From: Porites lobata
Lineage: Eukaryota > Cnidaria > Anthozoa > Scleractinia > Poritidae
Assembly (NCBI GenBank): GCA_942486035.1
Contig: CALNXK010000040.1
Coordinates: 1,042,501-1,106,500, forward strand
Length of the DNA stretch: 64,000 nt
Reading direction: 5' to 3'
Both the position numbers and the translations under genes were made by a program. The notes beneath the pieces were generated by a model. That model did no database searches and had not been told where the DNA came from. It saw only the letters and a list, made by a program, of their open reading frames with translations. Positions 61,326 through 64,000 of this stretch are shown piece by piece (position 1 is the stretch's first letter; every line of letters starts with the position of its first letter).

Positions 61326-62762
61326 TTTTTTGAGAGTAATTCATCTTCGTCAACATTAATATAATGCCAAAATATGCATGGTACTTCATAAACAAAGATG
61401 ATGACGTCTGCTAGCACGAAACATCTCCGTAACATTTTCTTTGGTCAAACATGCATGTCTTTCGCTATAAATTTTTCTACCTTGATTAATCACGTGACCA
61501 AGTAGAGTCGCTTTTATGAAAGACATGAAACTTCCTGTGACATATCACCAAAAAGATATGAACAACATTTAACAACAGAAAATTCATGAATAACCTGGCA
61601 TTCGTCGTCCAATTCCATGTTTGCTTGCCACGTGACACGTGAAGTCTTTGTGGGAGAGGGGTGGGGGGGGATAATCCCATATATGGATGGGCTAGATAGG
61701 TAAGTACCGCCTGGTAAGGTATGGTTTTTGAGCATCTCGAGCCTATAATAGGGTATCATTTTTTACCTTGTTGGCCTTGTGTCTTTGGTTTGATCCTTAG
61801 ATAGGGTAACTCAAGTAGTAATGGATGGTTTATTCCATCCTTTCCGTTTTGTGGAAAAAAGTAATCCTGAACACGCTCGAAAGAATTGCAAGGTCTTACG
61901 AGTTGTATATACGCAGGGAAGGATAATTTTTTACTATCAGGCCACGGTATTTGCTTTAGAGGACTCCTTATAGAAAAAATCGTTTTAGGATGGAATGAGT
62001 ACTCCTTTTGTTCCTATCTGGGACCAGATCAAGTGAGAATAGTGGACCAAATGGCCAGCCGGCTCAGTGTAAGACCCCAAGTGAGTGTTACAAAAACAGA
62101 TATATACGAAGGTATTGGCCAGCGACTAATTGGATTTTGTGTTTATGTTTCTGTTGTGGTTCGACGGTTTGCAACTGGTGACGTTTTTTGTTTATTTGCA
62201 GTAAACATTTTGAATCTTTCCAGGCCTCGTTTGATTAAGTTGGCCAAAATATGGAAGCCACTATTACTTCTTTAAGATTGCGCGTTAGACAAGGACGGTG
62301 CACCGCGTTTTGTGTCGACCTGTTATAAGATCTAACAAGAAAAGCTTCGAACTTTCCTGGTGTCCTTATTCGAATGATGTAGGATGGATGTTATGATTTG
62401 CGGAAATGAAATGCTTTTTAATAATGGCTCGTTTGTGTCGAGTGTGTCTAGATTCTGTACTCTGGCAATGCTCTGTCCAGAGACACATCCCCGTATTGGC
62501 CATATAAGGAAGTACACCCGCCGGGTAAACATAAATGCAAACCACCTAGAACAATAGCATGGTTTAAGAATACAGCATTTCGTAAGTCAGGTAACTAGTA
62601 ATCAACATTAATTTTAAAAAAATGTTTAGGACTGTGAATAAAGTTAAATGGTTTGAATGAGCGGAGATATTACATGATAGCAGACGTCATCATCTTTGTT
62701 TATGAAGTACCATGCATATTTTGGCATTATATTAATGTTGACAAAGTAAGTTGAATTACTCT

Positions 62763-62941
62763 CAAAACGTTATTACAAAGTGCGATGGAATTATTACAAA
62801 TTGCGACAGCTTAGGTTATTACAAAGTGCGATGGACAGTTATTACAAATTGCGACAGCGTTTTTATTAAAAAGTGCGACATGGTTTATTACAAATTGCGA
62901 CAGGTATTACAAAGTGCGATGATTATTACAAATTGCGACAG
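62763..62941. repeat. Right subterminal satellite array (inverted)
   Basis: Four to five pairs of TTATTACAAAGTGCGATGG and TTATTACAAATTGCGACAG units, the complement of the left array. Confidence 0.85.
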
Positions 62942-63083
62942 TATTCCTGTAGAATACACTAAAACCCCGTTGATACGCTCACCAAGGGGGCCATGGTCTC
63001 CGTATTAACGGGGTGTCCATATTTAGAGAAAATGTAAGGGCTAGGGACAAGGAAAACTGCCCGTAATAACGAGGTGCCCAGTA

Positions 63084-63530
63084 CACGGTAATTTTTAGGG
63101 AGTTATTATAACTCCAAAAATGGAGTAAAAATTTTAGGTACAGGATAACCCCTTTTTTGGGGTTACTTTAACTCCAAATTTAACTCCGAATTTGGGGTCA
63201 TTTTTACTCCTGAAAAAGAGTTCGTTTTACTCCCAGTCTGGAGTTAAAATTACTCCGAAATGGGGTTACTTGTACTCCTTACATGGGTTGTTTTTACTCT
63301 TTTTGGAGTTAATTTAACTCTGAAAGTAGAGTAAAAATTTTAGGTACAGGATAACTCCTTTTTTGGGGGTTATTTTAACTCCTCAATATCTGGGGTCACT
63401 TTTACTCCTGAAAAAGAGTTCTTTAAACTCCTTTTTGGAGTTAAAGTAACTCCACGAAAAATAACTCCACTGTAAGGAGTTAAATTAGCCCCACTAGAGG
63501 AGTTATTATAACTCCCTGAAAATTACAGTG
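63084..63530. mobile_element. Palindrome-rich TA-flanked element (GGAGTTA/TAACTCC units)
   Basis: Ends CACGGTAATTTTTAGGGAG and CTCCCTGAAAATTACAGTG are inverted repeats with TA outside each. The interior is about 20 copies of GGAGTTAnnTAACTCC-type short palindromes and includes a TAGGTACAGGATAAC block twice. It is inserted in a second repeat (ACCCCGTTGATACGC before, GTATTAAGCGGGTGTCCG after). Confidence 0.65.
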
Positions 63531-64000
63531 TATTAAGCGGGTGTCCGTAAGCTGGGTTTGACTGTAACCTCCTAAGTTTGGGCGTCTTCCGACACTCATG
63601 CAGTAGTGTCGCAAAGAGACACAGTCAGCTGATGCACATGCTCATTAGACGCCGTGTCACAAGACGCGCGTGAAACAGAAGAGAAAAGCGTATGCGGAAT
63701 ACTCTAGACAAGCCTTGTTGAGTTGAATTAGTTACCAACCGAGATCGTGATTATATACCCTAAGTCATCTCAGAGCGTTCATTTTTTATATACCATTGAG
63801 AATTCACCGATGGATTAGCAGTAGAGGTGAGAAATTACGCGAAGTCTGAATCATTGTCGAAGGTTCAATGTCCAGAAAGATTGATTTTCCAATATATGTA
63901 ACCTTTCCCATCGATTTTCCAAATATATATAACGATTATTTGCACGCAAAATTGTTTGATTCATTTCTCTTTTTTTTCTCTGATAAACGAAGGCGATTTC
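63531..64000. other. Window end, no gene seen
   Basis: The first about 40 bp complete the host repeat around the nested element. The remainder shows no exon or repeat that I recognise. Confidence 0.4.

Larger units (their letters stand above)
60805..62941. mobile_element. TA-flanked element with inverted satellite arrays at both ends
   Basis: Starts CTGTCGCAATTTG and ends CAAATTGCGACAG, with TA directly outside each end (60803-60804, 62942-62943), as in Tc1/mariner-type insertions. The left end is an about 520-bp array of alternating TGTCGCAATTTGTAATAA and CATCGCACTTTGTAATA units; the right end carries about 180 bp of the same units inverted. Inside both arrays an about 80-bp inverted repeat (61335-61412 and 62681-62762) recurs. 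No transposase recognised. Confidence 0.75.

Noticed and set aside
61886..62275. 129-residue plus-strand frame inside the satellite-ended element
   Set aside because: No recognisable transposase motif and no conserved pattern; kept as non-coding interior.

Overview
The window is eukaryotic and almost certainly cnidarian, most likely a stony coral. This rests on an intron-rich receptor tyrosine kinase gene, several interspersed-repeat families of the type common in anthozoan genomes, and AT-rich intergenic sequence full of short palindromic elements. No bacterial gene, rRNA, tRNA or CRISPR array was seen.

Left flank (1-20.9 kb). Positions 361-9665 (minus strand) carry eight exons of an immunoglobulin-domain receptor tyrosine kinase: two Ig exons, a transmembrane exon and five kinase exons, in consistent reading phase apart from one juxtamembrane exon I could not find. 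The last kinase exons lie outside the window. The introns hold a decayed LINE reverse transcriptase and small repeats. Then follow a 4.7-kb element with long inverted repeats and TTAA at both edges (10338-15052), several palindromic MITE-like elements, a Ty3/Gypsy integrase relic (17.6-18.0 kb) and a broken non-LTR retrotransposon with ORF1 and endonuclease pieces (19.1-20.7 kb).

Centre (20895-52648). This is a 31.75-kb integrated virus-like element of the Polinton/Maverick/adintovirus kind, bounded by apparently identical 182-bp terminal inverted repeats. It encodes a protein-primed family B DNA polymerase, a retroviral-type integrase, a probable double-jelly-roll major capsid protein, a penton-like protein, an adenain-type cysteine protease, an A32/FtsK-type packaging ATPase, two or three very basic core-like proteins, a DUF5679-like zinc ribbon and about fifteen genes that I do not recognise. 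The order penton, basic core proteins, capsid, protease resembles the adenovirus L2-L3 late region. At least three genes look spliced, with phase-matched GT-AG introns. The polymerase reading frame is interrupted in its N-terminal zinc-finger region. The left end carries a 1.08-kb tandem duplication of a divergent gene pair. Replication and late functions occupy the left and middle. A right arm (43-52.5 kb) holds acidic, zinc-ribbon and unknown proteins, most of its last 4.5 kb reading leftward.

Right flank (52.65-64 kb). This is host intergenic DNA rich in mobile repeats: MITEs with recognisable target duplications (CCAGG; an 8-bp hAT-like duplication), a 2.1-kb TA-flanked element whose two ends are inverted arrays of a short satellite (60.8-62.9 kb), and a palindrome-rich TA-flanked element nested in another repeat (63.1-63.5 kb). 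No confident host gene was found there.
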